From positions 228,432,434 to 228,496,433 of the forward strand of contig JALIGW010000001.1 in assembly GCA_023053685.1 (NCBI GenBank): 64,000 nt of DNA. The letters run 5' to 3'. This DNA comes from Diadophis punctatus similis (Eukaryota > Chordata > Lepidosauria > Squamata > Dipsadidae). Positions 36,530-48,884 of this stretch are shown here, piece after piece. A program made the position numbers and the translations under genes. The notes under the pieces were generated by a model. That model was not told the DNA's origin. It made no database searches and worked only from the letters and a program-made list of their open reading frames with translations. Within the stretch, counting starts at the first letter, position 1. Every line of letters starts with the position of its first letter.

Positions 36530-36667
36530 GTATGGACTATACTTTCAATAGAAAATAACAGCATAAAAAGAATAATAGTTAATGTCTAATTGCTCTGGCA
36601 ATCCTTTGTCAAAAAGCCAGTTCTCTAGGTCAAACATTTCCTTGGACATCGGCAATATGCTCTCAAA

Positions 36668-36985
36668 ATAACAAGAGTTGGAAGGGATCATGGAGATCTT
36701 GCAGTCCAACCCCCTGCTCAAGCAGGAAACCCTACAACATTTCAGACAGATGGTTGTCCAATTTATTCTTAAAAACTTCCAGTGTTCGAACACCCACAAC
36801 TTCTGGAGGCAAGTTATTCCACTGATTAATTGTTCTAACTGTCAGGAAATTTCTCCATATTTCTGTGTTGCTTCTCTCCTTGATTAGTTTCCATCCATTG
36901 CTTCTTGTCCTACCCTCAGGTGCTTGGGAGAATAGGTTGACTCTCTCTTCTTTGTGGCGGCCCCTTAGAGATTGGAACAAATGGA
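36668..36985 (-). pseudogene. CR1 LINE 3' end
   Basis: The minus strand reads 'EIWRNFLTVRTINQWNNLPPEVVGVRTLEVFKNKLDNHLSEML' in one open frame, the conserved C-terminus of this CR1 family. It is 5'-truncated, with 'gtccaaccccctgctcaagcagg' after the stop. Confidence 0.9.
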
Positions 36986-39900
36986 TGTAGATCTCCTGGT
37001 CCTCAGAAGTTGGAGAAGCTGATTATCTGTATTTATAAAACTCTCTTATAGAGCAATATGTTTCTCCCACCTAAACTAGAATATAAATTTGATGTGAATT
37101 TTCTCTCTAGCAATCCATTCTCAATTCTACCTTTTTCTTTCAGTTTTCCTCTCAACTGTTGATCAGTGTTCCATGGATAATGAATATGTTTCCACCTCAT
37201 TATCTACCCAGCACACTCAGAATCTGTGTGATATCGTATGATGAGATGAGAGTCTGAAGTTAAATATGACTTGGAAATATATTCTAGCTGTATGGTGTAT
37301 TTTCCTGCTGGCCTGCAAGATGTTGACTACAGTAATTAAATGACATAAGCCTTCTCTCTCTGTCATTTCAGCATCAACACACATTCTATCCATGCCCTTG
37401 TAAAAAAAATGCAATTAGATTTGTAATATCTAAATGCCAAATTCTCTTTTAAAATTGAGGAAGAATTGAATTTGATCACGGAAACTCAAATGTTTCATGT
37501 TTTATTGGGTGTTTTGAGTTCATCCATCTCACAGCAGATATTATGGTCTATTGATGTTCTAAACAAAATTGTCCAAGGATCTTAAGATCATTATGAGATT
37601 TTTTTGGAAGCAATCCAACATTGGATTGGACTATTTTAGCTAAATCTTCTCAGGAAAACCGAAGTTATTGCTAAAAGTCCAGGTGTCGCCACAGAATTGA
37701 AGAAAAAATGTGGGAGGGTCTGAAATAGGAAGCATTTCCATGGTGTGTCAGGTACCACATAACATATTTGTATTCACTAAGGATGAATTTGGAGTTGAAG
37801 TCTTTCTCACAACCATGGATATGGGCTTCTCAAACTGATGAATTCTAAATTGAACCATGAAGAAACTCCCAAGCTTCTTTTTACCTATCCTTTCCCTATT
37901 TACACACAGCAAAAAAAGTTGTAAGGTTTGCCAAGTCTGTCTGCCACATTTGCTAAATCTAAATAAGGAAGAGCTTCAAATGAACTTTGCTTTATAAAAT
38001 CAGCAAGGATTCAAATCTGTGCACCACTGGAGGAGCCACAAGCAATGCATTTGAGTTTCTTAACCATATTTACGCTGAGAACCTAGAATCTATGTTCTGT
38101 ACCTTCAGATATACATTTCTTTAGGAATGCTCATCGTGTTGTCCGATTCTTGTATCCAGGGAAGATTGTTTTTTGTACACTTACCAAGAACTTCTTTGCA
38201 ATCCTCAACTGGGGAGAATAGGCTGAACCATTTGATTTAAACTTGCAAAACAAATGAATTATGGTATTGCTAATGGCTTTGCAGCCTTGAAAGTGAGAAA
38301 TAAATAATAATTTGATTAAAACACTTAAATGTGTAGGGCAGGGTTTTTAAGAACAGTGATTTTAAGACAGTTGTTTCAAACTTTGGTGGACATTGGCTAG
38401 GCGCAGGTGATATTAGACTTTGGCTGGCTCATATTGTACTTGTGTGCTCATTTCTGTGTGTAGATGTCATGTTCCCTGAAGAATGAGGATACTTGGTTTA
38501 TTGCAGTTTTTTTGTACATTCTTCCCATTTCTTTTTTGGCCGTTCTGATCCTTTAAAGAAACAAACAATTGTGACTTGGTAACCAAGGATTTGCAGAGAA
38601 CAAAATATAAATGTCATAATGGCAAGTGCAGATGGGCTGGCTGTCATCCAAGCTGCCTTGCAATTTGCTAATATGCTTAAAGGTATATAGGAAGTTGCAG
38701 GCAGGGCCCTGTGCATATCCAATCTCTGTGTGCCTTTCTAAGTTATATGAGGTATCTTGGTGTAATATGAATGAGGTTACAATTAGGATCTTCTGGAATT
38801 CTGCTTACAGACCAAAGATATGGATGTATGCTAAAAGTATACATGCTAAGGAAGAAGGTTTTACTTATGGCTAGATTTAAAAAGAAACTATTTTAAAAGC
38901 CCCATTTTACAGCATTTTACAGAGAATGCAGAACAATGCGAATGCTTAACAGTATATATTCTAAAGCCAATTTATGACTGTATTTCTCCTGGCACACTTG
39001 GTGGCACCACTTAAATTATAAATGGAGTAAAGTTAGAATAAATTCATACCCGGGAAAGAAATTTTAATGATCCCTCTCTCCTAGTTATATTTATTTTGAA
39101 AGTGAATGCAAGTGAATCTGTGAATGCTTCTATTGGAACAGTTGTACAGAAGTGAAAATATAAGGGTTGTCAATAGAATGGAATAGAGCACAAATTCCCA
39201 TTTCTTCTGAAAGACCTGGGTGGGTGGGAGGGATTGAAGTCAGCATGTTACCTGTCCCTAAGGCTAGTTTTGCTACTGTTTGGAGTAGGTATGTTGTTGT
39301 CTCCAAGGCTAGTTTTGTATCTTCTAAAAATAGAAATATGCTCCACTGTTGGAAGAGAAAATACACAATTTAACACACAGTGTAAAGTTAAAAAAAACTT
39401 TAAAAAAACACTTTAATCAGGCCAGGGGTTGAGCCCCCCCCCATTTAAACATTTTAATTAAAAATGTGTACTGTAGTTGAGTTCTCTTGGTATTATGGGA
39501 AGAGTAATCAGCCTATAAAGTAACTTTAGACAAAAATATAATTAAAATGGAAGCTAATGCATTAATAGTTACAATTGTGACAGTGTACGTTCTGTACATC
39601 CAAGTCCAGTAATGTTCACACATTTATACTCTGCCTGGGATAGCAAAGCAATTCTCAGTTTTGCCCACTGGAAACCCATTGCTTTGGGAGTGTTTGGGAA
39701 AATTGAAGGTCCATATGGGTACCCCAAATAAACGGGAGGGGGGAAATTGGTGTAATCAGCAGTATCATTAGGTGTAAAGATGACTATTTGATAAAATAAA
39801 AACCGGAACTTGTTTGTTGGCTAAGTTCTTGAGAGGCTCACCCCCACCCTTCAGTGCTTTTAATATCACACTCATGGTTACAGGAGATGGCATTAGTATG

Positions 39901-40095
39901 TTGGAAACTCGCTTCTCTAGTTTCTTGTCATCTACATTGGATGAAGTTGGGGAAGGGATGAATCAGCCAACCCATCAAGGCTCAATCCTAGTGAAAAGGA
40001 AGTATTAAGGCAGATTATTTCTGGGTTCAGAAAAGTGTGGTATTTGAACTGCTCTTGATGCAGTTGCACTGCCCCGGAATGATCCAGATAGTAGT
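36986..40095. other. Long stretch without recognised genes or repeats
   Basis: AT-rich sequence of about 3.1 kb, one of the least repeat-invaded parts of the window. The ORFs here are all under 85 codons and resemble nothing I know. It is a reasonable place to look for conserved non-coding elements. Confidence 0.5.
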
Positions 40096-40099
40096 TTCC

Positions 40100-40690
40100 T
40101 GGGTTTCTGTAGCTTTGTCTCTTGTAACCTCACCATAGACAGGGGAACTTGTTCACTTATATCCATGTCTTAACATCTTTATTGGATTACTGCAACTGTT
40201 CTATCTGTAGAGGTGCTTTAAAGATTACCTGGAAGCGTCAGTTGATTGAGAACGGGGCCAAAAGGGTTTTGACTAGTACATTTTATTTGGATTGTATCTC
40301 CAAGGGATTAAAAGAGCTCTGATAGCTGCCTGTTCATTTCTTACTTCTGTTCAATGTTCAGAAATTGACCTGAAGCCCTAAATGTCTTAGAACCCAATTC
40401 CCTGCACAAAACATCTCCGGTATCAATCTGCCAGGCTCTCTCAGTTCATCAACTTAGAGATTTTTCTCTGCTTCATTCTTAAAAGCGGGCAGACATGCGA
40501 TAAGTCCAGGGAGAGCCTTTTAGAAATGAAAAACATCCCCATCTAATCAATCTACTTCTATTTCAGTCTGCTTTAGGCAAATTGTTGGCTTATGCTCTTC
40601 TGTTGATTGTACTTGAGCATATTGTTTTGATATTTTAATTAAAGGAAACACTGGGGAACCAATTCTATTGAAGGCAGTATATAAATAGCG
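40100..40690 (+). pseudogene. Old L2-type LINE remnant
   Basis: A disrupted plus-strand reading gives 'LLDYCNCSICRGALKI', 'QLIENGAKRVLTSTFY' and 'KGLKELL', aligned with the ALVTSCLDYCNAL...LQLIQNAAA region of 34605-35397. It has several frame breaks. Confidence 0.55.
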
Positions 40691-41214
40691 TAAAAAAGAA
40701 GTCCCTGCAGAAGGTTACACAAACAAACAGACTGTAGCTTTGCTACTCTCATGTCCCCTGACAAAAGCAATTTAGTAAAGGGCCAGGGAATAACCAGTCA
40801 TTGTCCGCATTTCTAACCTTCTATTCTCTTTTCAAATTCTATCCTTCCTCCAAGACACTCCAGCTGTGGTATCTAGGTTTTATGATGCTCACACTCAGCT
40901 CTGGTTTAATCAAAGTTACACCTGGCTAGGCTTCAGAGTACCCTGGGCTAACCACTCACTGCCTTCTGGATAGCTGCTTGGCTTACTTGATTGGCTGTGG
41001 CCCCATCTAGTGGCCTGTAGCTGTAGTGGCAGTGCTGAGCCCCTAAGCTTAAGGTGACAATTCAGAGGTCTTCTTTCTCAGAAACTGTTTGCCCTGTGTT
41101 GTAGTCCAGACAAGGAGCACAGCAAGGAGTACAAACTCTGTGTTTATTGCAAGGTTATATTAAGAGAATCTTGCAATACTGGGAGCTTTGTTGTTACGTA
41201 GGTTGACAGCAGGG

Positions 41215-41608
41215 AGAATCTTACGGTATATGCACAAAGATGGCAAGAGACACTAATTCCCACAATGGAAGAATGGATGATAAAAGTGATGGAGATAGCG
41301 GAGATGCCAAAACTGTTTTTAATTAAAGAGAAGAACTTAGCTAGTTTGGGAACTCTCCTGGACTTTTTGCTTTGAAACTGAAAACAACGAAACTTTAGAA
41401 TGATTTTGTTACTTTAGATGTAGCTTGAAATAATGTGAAATGTAAAGCAAAACTTGACTTTTTTTGTATCTTACTGCTCTAAAATATAGGAAGTCATTTT
41501 TTCTTTTCTTTTTTCTCTCGGCAAGTCTCTCTTTCTTCCTCTTAGTTTGCTAACATTTGTTTTTCATGTACTTTTATTTTATAATGTCACTTAATAAAAA
41601 AAAATATT
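41215..41608 (+). pseudogene. L1 LINE 3' end
   Basis: The plus strand reads IPTMEEWMIKVMEIAEMPKL, the C-terminal region of L1 ORF2, then an AT-rich 3'UTR and a final AATAAAAAAAAA at about 41593. It shows L1, the usual source of poly(A) retroposition, in this genome. Confidence 0.78.
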
Positions 41609-42109
41609 GCAAGACTGAAAGTGTTTCTTCCCTCCCTTCCTTTTACTATTTAGAATACTAGGGAGGGTCCCTTCTCTTGTATTTTTTAAAAATCTAACTT
41701 CTGTTTCCGCTCATTAACCATTGATAGAATGAATCCCATATTAAGAAATATTCAGTGTCTTCCTTGTCTTTAATTTTAAGTGTTAATCTATCCATTCCTG
41801 CACATTCTAGTATTTTTTTTTATTACATTCTCTTCTGTAGGGATCTCTATGCTATTCCAGTGTTGAAACACACAGTTTTTTGAGCATGTACAGATAATCT
41901 AAATGCCCAAGATTATAAAGCAGACTTAAACATGCGCATTAAGAGAGAAAAGACTAATCTGAGAACTGATGTTACACTTTTGCCAAATTGCATCTTGCTA
42001 ATTCCAACTTAAAATTAACTCTGGACAATTCCCATTCATTTCTAGTTCTCCCCCCCCATGGCAACCTCTGCCTGATTTTAAAAGAAATTTCCTAAGACAC
42101 AGAAAGGGT
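41609..42109. other. No gene or recognised repeat
   Basis: No supportable features. Confidence 0.45.
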
Positions 42110-42287
42110 GCAGTTTGGAGGGAATCTTGGCTGGTGTATGCCAGTTTGCTGTGCTATGCTCAGAGTCACTCATGCCCTAGTCAACTCAAGATTGGACTAT
42201 AGTTATGTGCTTTGCATAATGTGTTCTTGAATTTGGAAGCTTCAGTTGGTGCAGAATGCAATTGTGTGTTCTTCTAAGACAGCACAT

Positions 42288-42582
42288 CAGAGGCGGTATT
42301 CAGCAGGTTCTGACCAGTTCTGGAGAACCGGTAGCGGAAATTTTGAGTAGTTCGGAGAACCAGTAAATACAATCTCTGACTGGCCCCGCCCCCATCTATT
42401 CTCTGCCTCCCGAGTCCCAGCTGATCGGGAGGGAATGGAGATTTTGCAGTATCCTTCCCCTGGAGTGGGGAGGGAATGGAGATTTTACAGTATCTTTCCC
42501 CTGCCACACCCACCAAGCCATGCCACACCCACCAAGTCACGCCCACAGAACCGGCAGTAAAAAAATTTGAATCCCACCACTG
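42288..42582 (+). mobile_element. 295-bp hAT MITE with exact 8-bp TSD (minisatellite-bearing family)
   Basis: The ends are CAGAGGCGGTATTCAGCAGG and TGAATCCCACCACTG; CAGCACAT flanks both sides (42280-42287, 42583-42590). It carries two units of the ~42-bp GGGAATGGAGATTTT repeat that is expanded in 50579-51236. Confidence 0.95.
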
Positions 42583-42693
42583 CAGCACATATTATACCCC
42601 TTTGCTCCATGAGCTGCATTGGTTGCCATTTTGCTTCCGGGTCCTGGGTTGGTTTTAATCAACCCAGGTCCTTCATAGTATGAGACCGGATTA

Positions 42694-43666
42694 CAGTAGT
42701 GGCCAAAATTGTGGAAACCTTTTGGAAACCTTTTGAGAAAAGTGTATTTTTGAAGTTTGATGGTTAATAACACCACTTTTTTTGGAGTAGTACCGTAAAA
42801 TTATATATCAATGGAAAGATAATTTAATCAAGAATGTAATGCAATGAAGTTTGTTCAATTATCTATCAATTATTCTATGAAAAATTATCGCCAAACAACC
42901 AGAAAAAGGAAGCACAACTTGCTTAGGTTGATATCAGTTAGCTTTCCTTTTGATTGTAGCCAATGAGCATGAATTTTTAGAGAGCCAATCAGGTGTCATC
43001 TTGTTTTGGCAATGAGCCAATCAGATCATAGTAGGATTCAGTTATTGATGTCATGTATTGAAGCTGAGAGGAGGACATTTGTCAGTGTGTTATGTGATCG
43101 CTATCAAGTTGGTTGGGGGTTTTTTGTGTTCTTTCATTTAGTGACCTTGTAAAATGTAATAAAATTAAAGTAATGGTGCAAAGAGTTGACTGGTCACCTA
43201 GAAAGCGAGGTAAAATAGTATTATTAAGTGAACAAGGCTACAGTTATAAAGAAATTAGAAGAAAAATTGGTGGAAACTTAACCAAAGGTGGCATTTTTAA
43301 GTTTTTGAAGAGGTATAAGGAGACTCAGTCACTACAAAACCATACTGTCAGGAAAAGGTGCACAACAGCAAGTGATGATAGAAGAATTAAGAGACTCTGC
43401 CTATGTGACAGAAGAAAATCTGTTTTTTTCTATGGTGATAATTTTTGTATATCTCATTTTTTCTACCTGTTTCACTTTTCTTCTTTATAACTGCTATTCT
43501 AATAGCAAATCCTTTATAAAAGTTATTGCATTACGTTCTTGATTAAAGTATCTTCCCATTGATATATAATTTTATGGTACTACTAAAAAAAAGGGTTATT
43601 AGCCATCAAACCGCAAAAATACCGTACACTGTTCCCAAAAGGTTTCCACAATTTTGGCCACTACTG
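42694..43666 (+). mobile_element. Tc1/mariner element with long inverted repeats, internally deleted
   Basis: Both ends read CAGTAGTGGCCAAAATTGTG inward, next to TA dinucleotides (42692-42693, 43667-43668). Similarity of the ends continues inward for about 190 bp, including GGTTAATAACACC / GGTTATTAGCC and ATTATATATCAATGG. The 973-bp length is shorter than a complete Tc1-like element (usually 1.3-1.6 kb). Confidence 0.93.
43173..43490 (+). pseudogene. Truncated Tc1-like transposase (N-terminal DNA-binding part)
   Basis: From the ATG at 43173 the frame reads MVQRVDWSPRKRGKIVLLSE then 'GYSYKEIRRKIGG' and KRYKETQSLQNH, the first helix-turn-helix of the paired-like domain. After about 80 residues it runs into AT-rich DNA. 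The second HTH and the whole DDE catalytic domain are absent, so it cannot transpose itself. Confidence 0.85.
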
Positions 43667-43814
43667 TATCTGAGGGGCTGCCTTTCCCTTATTATATCAT
43701 CTTATCCATTAGATTTAGTAGACAGGACATGCAATGGGTATCATCAATCAGGGGCCTATCTTTGGTGGGTCCCAGGGGGTAGACTTTCTCTGCTGTGGCA
43801 CCTGCCTATTGGAA

Positions 43815-44605
43815 CTTGTAGACGACCCTCACTCTGCCAAAGACCTTGGAGTACTCATATCCAATGACCTAAGTGCCAGAGCCCACTGTAACAACATTGC
43901 CAAAAAGGCTCTGAGAGTTGTTAATCTAATCTTGCGTAGCTTCTTCTCTGGCAATATTACACTGATAATCAGAGCATACAAAACATTTGTTAGACCAATT
44001 CTGGAATACAGTTCACCTGTCTGGAACCCGCACTGTATATCAGACATTAATACAATCGAGAGAGTCCAGGAATATTTCATTAGAAGAGTCCTCCACTCCT
44101 CTGCTCGCAATAAAATACCTTATTCCTCCAGACTTGAAATATCGGGATTAGACAATTTACAACTACGCAGCCTCCGATCTGATCTAAATGTAGTTCATAA
44201 AATCATATATCAAAAAGTCCTTCCTGTCAATGACTACTTCAGCTTCAACCGCAACAATACACAAGCACGTAATAGATTCAAACTTAATGTAAACCGCTCC
44301 AAACTCGACTGCAGAAAATACGACTTCAGCAACAGAGTGATCAATGCCTGGAATGCACTACCTGACTCTGTGGTTTCTTCCCCAAACCCCAAAACTTTAA
44401 CCTTAGACTGTCTACAGTAGACCTCTCCCCATTCCTAAGAGGTCTGTAAGGGGCGTGCATATGTGCACCACTGTGCCTACCGTCCCTGTCCTACTGTCCT
44501 ATTGTCCCCTATTATCGGTACTTTTTACTTATGTTTATACAAACAACTACTATTCTGTACATGTTTGACAAATAAAATAAATAAATAAGTAAGTAAAATA
44601 AATAA
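43815..44605 (+). pseudogene. CR1-clade LINE: RT C-terminal region and tail
   Basis: An open frame of about 200 codons reads 'SAKDLGVLISNDLSARAH', 'IIRAYKTFVRPILEYSSPVW' and 'FSNRVINAWNALPDSVV', the post-RT region of CR1/Rex-type elements. It ends with an (AAATAAGT)-rich tail at 44570-44610. It begins abruptly inside the L2. Confidence 0.88.
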
Positions 44606-44653
44606 AAACTTTTTCCCCTGGATATTAAGTCAGCTCCATCCATTGTGATGTAA

Positions 44654-44925
44654 AATAGAATAGAATAACAGAGTTGGAAGGTCTAGTCCAACCCCCTGTT
44701 TAGGCAGGAAACCCTACACCACTTCAGACAAATAGTTATCCAACATCTTCTTAAAAACTTCCAGTGTTGGAGTATTCACAACTTCTGGAGGCAAGCCGTT
44801 CCACTGATTAATTGTTCTAACTGTCAGGAAATTTCTCCTTAGTTCTAAGTTGCTTCTCTCCTTGATTAGTTTCCACCCATTGCTTCTTGTTCTACCCTCA
44901 GGTGCTTTGGAGAATAGTCTTTTTA
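44654..44925 (-). pseudogene. CR1 LINE 3' end in the L2 nest
   Basis: It contains AGAATAACAGAGTTGGAAGG, CACAACTTCTGGAGGCAAGC and 'ctccttgattagtttcc', the reverse of the CR1 end. L2 sequence resumes at TTTTTATTCACTATTGTACA. Confidence 0.88.
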
Positions 44926-45003
44926 TTCACTATTGTACACCGCTCAAAGTCGCTCGTTCTGAGATGGACAGCTATATAAATTAGATTAAAAAATAAATAA
45001 GTT

Positions 45004-46544
45004 TTGATAGCCAGCTAAGGGCTACCAGTGTATTGTGATCAATGAGTTCTTCTAAACGTTTAAGAACTGACGCTGTCAATTCCATTGCCTGAACTGTGCC
45101 ACTAGTCACAGAACAGCTGACAGGTGCACCACACATGGAGGCTCACCTCTGCTGTCAACCAGCTCACAATTCCAGAACATTTAACAATGGACTGTCATGA
45201 GCCAGTGTGAACCAGCTCCAGCCTCCCACTGATTGTGGGTCATAACAACTGGTCTCTGTCCTTTTCTGTCTGGAATAAAACAGCCAGTTATTGCCTTTCC
45301 AACTGTTGCATTGCTGTCCCCAGGCCAGCCAGCCTGAAAAAAAGGAGAAACTGGCATTAGTTTCAGCTAGCAATTCTACTCCTTGGGAGAGGAGGTAAGT
45401 GGTGACAGAACCTCCTGTCTCAATTAATATCCCTGCTGGACCCAGTTGGAATACATAGGGACCATAATGACCCAGACACTCTCGTTGTCCTCAAGAGAGT
45501 TGTCATATAGCCTAGAATTAATTTTCTTCTTTCTCTTAAGACTGTGCTGGAAGTCATGTTTGGTTAGTATAGTATTCCTCTCTTGGGAGCCCTGTTCTTT
45601 AATTCCAGATGTGCAATGTGGTTACTCCAGTGTGAATTCATAGATTCCAGGATTGCGCTAAAGTTAAGATTCGAATGTATGGTGAGATTACAACGCTATT
45701 TCTTAATAGTTTATTGTGTGTCCATTTGGATGCTTCATGCTGACTGAGAAGCAGAAGTGGAGAGTAGTGAAATGGATTGTGATTTTATCTTGTGATACTT
45801 TGCAATCAGAGACAAATTGGCAACCCAAAAGCATAAAACTGTATTTTAGGATACATATTTCAAAGGTGCAAAGGGATTTATAAAGCTTGATTCTTTCTAA
45901 TGCAGGAGATAAAGATAAAATCTTCACAAGAGCTCTGGAGTCTGCTTAAAGACGGCTATTATGGAAATGTTTTGTCTTATTTTCAAACCAAAGCTACCAT
46001 TTTGACTCCTCTTTGGCTAAATTATATTGTGTTGCCTGACAGGCTCTTTATCATGGAAGACCTACTGTTACATCACCATATATTGCTGTCTAATTGGGAC
46101 CGTAATTTGTACTGATTCATGAAGAAGACAAGATACCTCTTTGTAGTTTTAATCAATAAATCAAGACACCGAATGTTACCAGTCCAGGGACTGAGTAAGA
46201 ACTATCCAGCCACGCCTCCTCCTTGGCTCCACTGAGGCAGTTGTTTTACTCAGTCTAACCTATAGTCTTACCTTTGGAGTGGTACATGCTAAGAATGTAA
46301 GGCTGGCTTCTTATAACGCTAATATTCTGCCCTAGCTGTCATATTGGTAGCAAAGTTTTCATTAGATCCAAACGGGTGGGGGTGGGGAATGCTCTATTTC
46401 TGTCTATGGCAGCCATTCCCAATCTGGTGCCTTCCAGTTGTGTTAAACTAATTTCCATAATACTTGGTTAGCATAGTTATTGGCTGGCCAGGTTTGGAAT
46501 TATGAGAGTTATAAACCAATGGATCTGGAGGAAAACCTGATCTA
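45004..46544. other. No gene or recognised repeat
   Basis: About 1.5 kb with short chance ORFs and no clear repeat. Confidence 0.45.
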
Positions 46545-46947
46545 TAGGAGTGTTGAGAGGAAGAAAAAAATTGGATTAATATTTGGTCAGCCTCCTATTT
46601 CAAGTACTGGATGTAGTTCTGGATGTTACATTACAAGGAAGATTTGGACAATTTAGAGCAGTTAGCAAAGATGATCAGGAGATTAGAAACTGAGACCTAG
46701 GAGGAAAGATTGAAAGATGTATCTAGCCTTGAAACAAGACAATCGAGGGAGAATCTGCTAGCAGCCTTCAAATACTTGAAATGTCATCTAGAAAAAGGTC
46801 AAGATTAGCTCTCTCATTCCAGAGTGCAGGACATATGTATGCATGCATGCATGCTACAGTAAGGCAGATTCCAACTGAATGTTGGAAAAAACTTCATAAC
46901 TGAGCAATTTGACAGTGGAACCAGTGAGCCATAGAGGAGATTGGCCG

Positions 46948-47768
46948 TGGATGGAAACTAATCAAGGAAAGAAGCAACCTAGAACTAAGGAGAAATTTAC
47001 TGAAAGAACAATTAATCAGTGGAATGACTTGCTTCCAGAAGTTGTGGCTGCTCCAACACTGGAAGTTTTTAAGAAGAGATTGGACAACCATTTGTCTGAA
47101 ATGGTATAGGGCAGTGATGGCGAACCTTTTTTGGTTCGCGTGCCAAAAGGGGGGGGGTGCGCACGCTAGCGCGCGCACACATGCCCACACCCATTCCCTT
47201 TCCCCCACGCATGCGCACAACCCCCCCATGCTGCCCCCTGCGCATGTGCACACACACACACACACACACACACACGCAAAGGCCTTACCGAAGCCTGGGA
47301 CGGTAAAAAATGACGAAATGGGCAAACCGGAAGTTTGGAAAAATGCACTTCCGGTTTGTCCGCTGGGGTGTTTTTCGCACTCCGGGGCTTCAGGAAGCTT
47401 CCCTGAACCCTCCGGAGTGCTAAAAACAGCCCAATGGCAAACCAGAAGTGCGTTTTCCGAACTTCCGGTTTGCCCGTTTCGTCGTTTTTCGCATTCTGGG
47501 GCTTCAGGAAGCTTCCCTGAACCCTCCGGAGTGCGAAAAACAGCACAACGGCAAACCAGAAGTGCGTTTTTCCGAACTTCCGATTTGCCCGTGGAGCTGA
47601 CAGGGCAACGCCTCGCGTGCCCTCTGATATGGCTCCGCGTGCCACCTGTGGCACGCGTGCCATAGGTTCGCCATCACTGGTATAGGGCTTCCTGCCTGAG
47701 AAGGGGGTTGGACTAGAAGACCTCCAAGGTCCCTTCCAGCTCTATTATTCTGTTATTATTCTGTCTCT
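46948..47768 (+). pseudogene. Younger CR1 LINE 3' end, itself holding a hAT MITE
   Basis: The frame reads TERTINQWNDLLPEVVAAPTL and 'EVFKKRLDNHLSEMV' up to the stop at 47107, then the hAT element, then CTTCCTGCCTGAGAAGGGGG and 'ccttccagctctattattctg'. Confidence 0.88.
47112..47679. mobile_element. 568-bp hAT MITE with exact 8-bp TSD
   Basis: The ends are CAGTGATGGCGAACC and GGTTCGCCATCACTG; GTATAGGG flanks both sides (47104-47111, 47680-47687). The interior has a (CA)n run at 47248-47275 and two copies of an approximately 120-bp GCTTCAGGAAGCTTCCCTGA unit. Confidence 0.95.
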
Positions 47769-47900
47769 CATTAGATGCATTCAAATAGAGGCTAGGCATA
47801 AATCTGTGCGGGATCCTTTAATTTGGATTCGTGCACTGATCAGGGTATTGAACTCGGTGGCCTGAAAGGTGCTCTTCAGATTGATGATTCTGTGATTTTT

Positions 47901-48533
47901 TTTAAGTTTGCCTCTTTTTTGCACCTCTAACCTAATAACTGTTGTTCAGTCCAGAGATTTTATGAATCTTTAATAAGACATTTTCCAGCACTTTTCCCAA
48001 CTGACAATTCTCACAGGGAAACCAGGCCAATTAAATGGTTGAATAATAATACCTAGCATGTAGCTAGATACATTAAAATGGAGAAACCTAGTTCTCTTTT
48101 ACAAAACCTTGCAGAATATCTGTAAAAGCAGAACTGAGCTGGTAGAGCAAAAGGTTGAAGGTCTCAAAACTCCTGCCTAAAAATTCTGAGTTTACACATT
48201 CTGACCTACCTTCCTGTCTGAGGGTTTTTTTTTTTACACATTACTATTGTTGATGGATGAGGTGCTGGTAATTTGTCTCCTGTCTAACCTACATGCGCAC
48301 AATCAAACTGTCTTTTTCTCTTTTCTCCCTGGCTCAACCGAATTTAAGCCCCACATCAGTCTAGCACTCTGTTTATCAGACGAAGCAAGCTGCGACTCAC
48401 AAAAGCTTATATCTTAAAAAATGATAGTTGAAAAAAGTACTACTAGACGACTCGTCTAGTTTTTGCTTCTATACACTCCTACTAATCCTACTTTGTTCTA
48501 GTTCTTGGTAGATACTAATGACATCCCTTTATC
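47901..48533. other. No gene or recognised repeat
   Basis: No supportable features. Confidence 0.45.
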
Positions 48534-48541
48534 TTCTAGGG

Positions 48542-48884
48542 CAGGGGTGTCAAACTCAATTTCATTGAGGGCCACATCAGGGTTATGTTTGACCTCGGGG
48601 AGGGCTGAGTGGGCGGTGTGGCCAGGGTGGGCATGGTCAGCTCAACATCCTGCAGCCCAGGTGCAGCTCCCCCGGGGTTCGTTTTCGGCTGCGACAGCCT
48701 CCTGCAGCCTTCTGCCAGCGAAAACAGAGCTTGGGAAGGCCGCACGCAGCCCTCCTGAGCTCCATTTTCGCTGGCAGAGGCACCATGGGCCGGTCCTTCA
48801 CTGTTTCCAGGGTGGCCCCGTGGGCCAGATCTAGGCACCCCATGGAGCAGATCCGGCCCACGGACCTTGAGTTTGACACCCCTG
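48542..48884. mobile_element. 343-bp hAT MITE with exact 8-bp TSD
   Basis: The ends are CAGGGGTGTCAAACTCAATT and GAGTTTGACACCCCTG; TTCTAGGG flanks both sides (48534-48541, 48885-48892). It is the sister of 28820-29188. Confidence 0.95.

Larger units (their letters stand above)
42110..45003 (+). mobile_element. L2-type LINE host of four nested insertions
   Basis: L2 coding pieces appear in order between the inserts: 'VTHALVNSRLDYSYVLC', 'LQLVQNAIV', 'ELHWLPFCFRVL' and FSAVAPAYWN, then CTTTTTCCCCTGGATATTAA, and the 3' tail 'gtacaccgctcaaagtcgctcg' ending in (AAATA)n near 45000. Inserts are the hAT MITE 42288-42582, the Tc1 element 42694-43666, a CR1 fragment 43815-44605 and a reverse CR1 44654-44925. 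Confidence 0.75.
46545..47900 (+). pseudogene. Older CR1 LINE 3' region, split by a younger CR1
   Basis: The first part reads GATGATCAGGAGATTAGAAA, 'agccttgaaacaagacaatcg', CAAATACTTGAAATGTC and TGACAGTGGAACCAG. The end follows the younger CR1: 'ttagatgcattcaaatagaggct' to ATTGATGATTCTGTGATT (47772-47898). Both parts are diverged from the inner copy. Confidence 0.75.
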
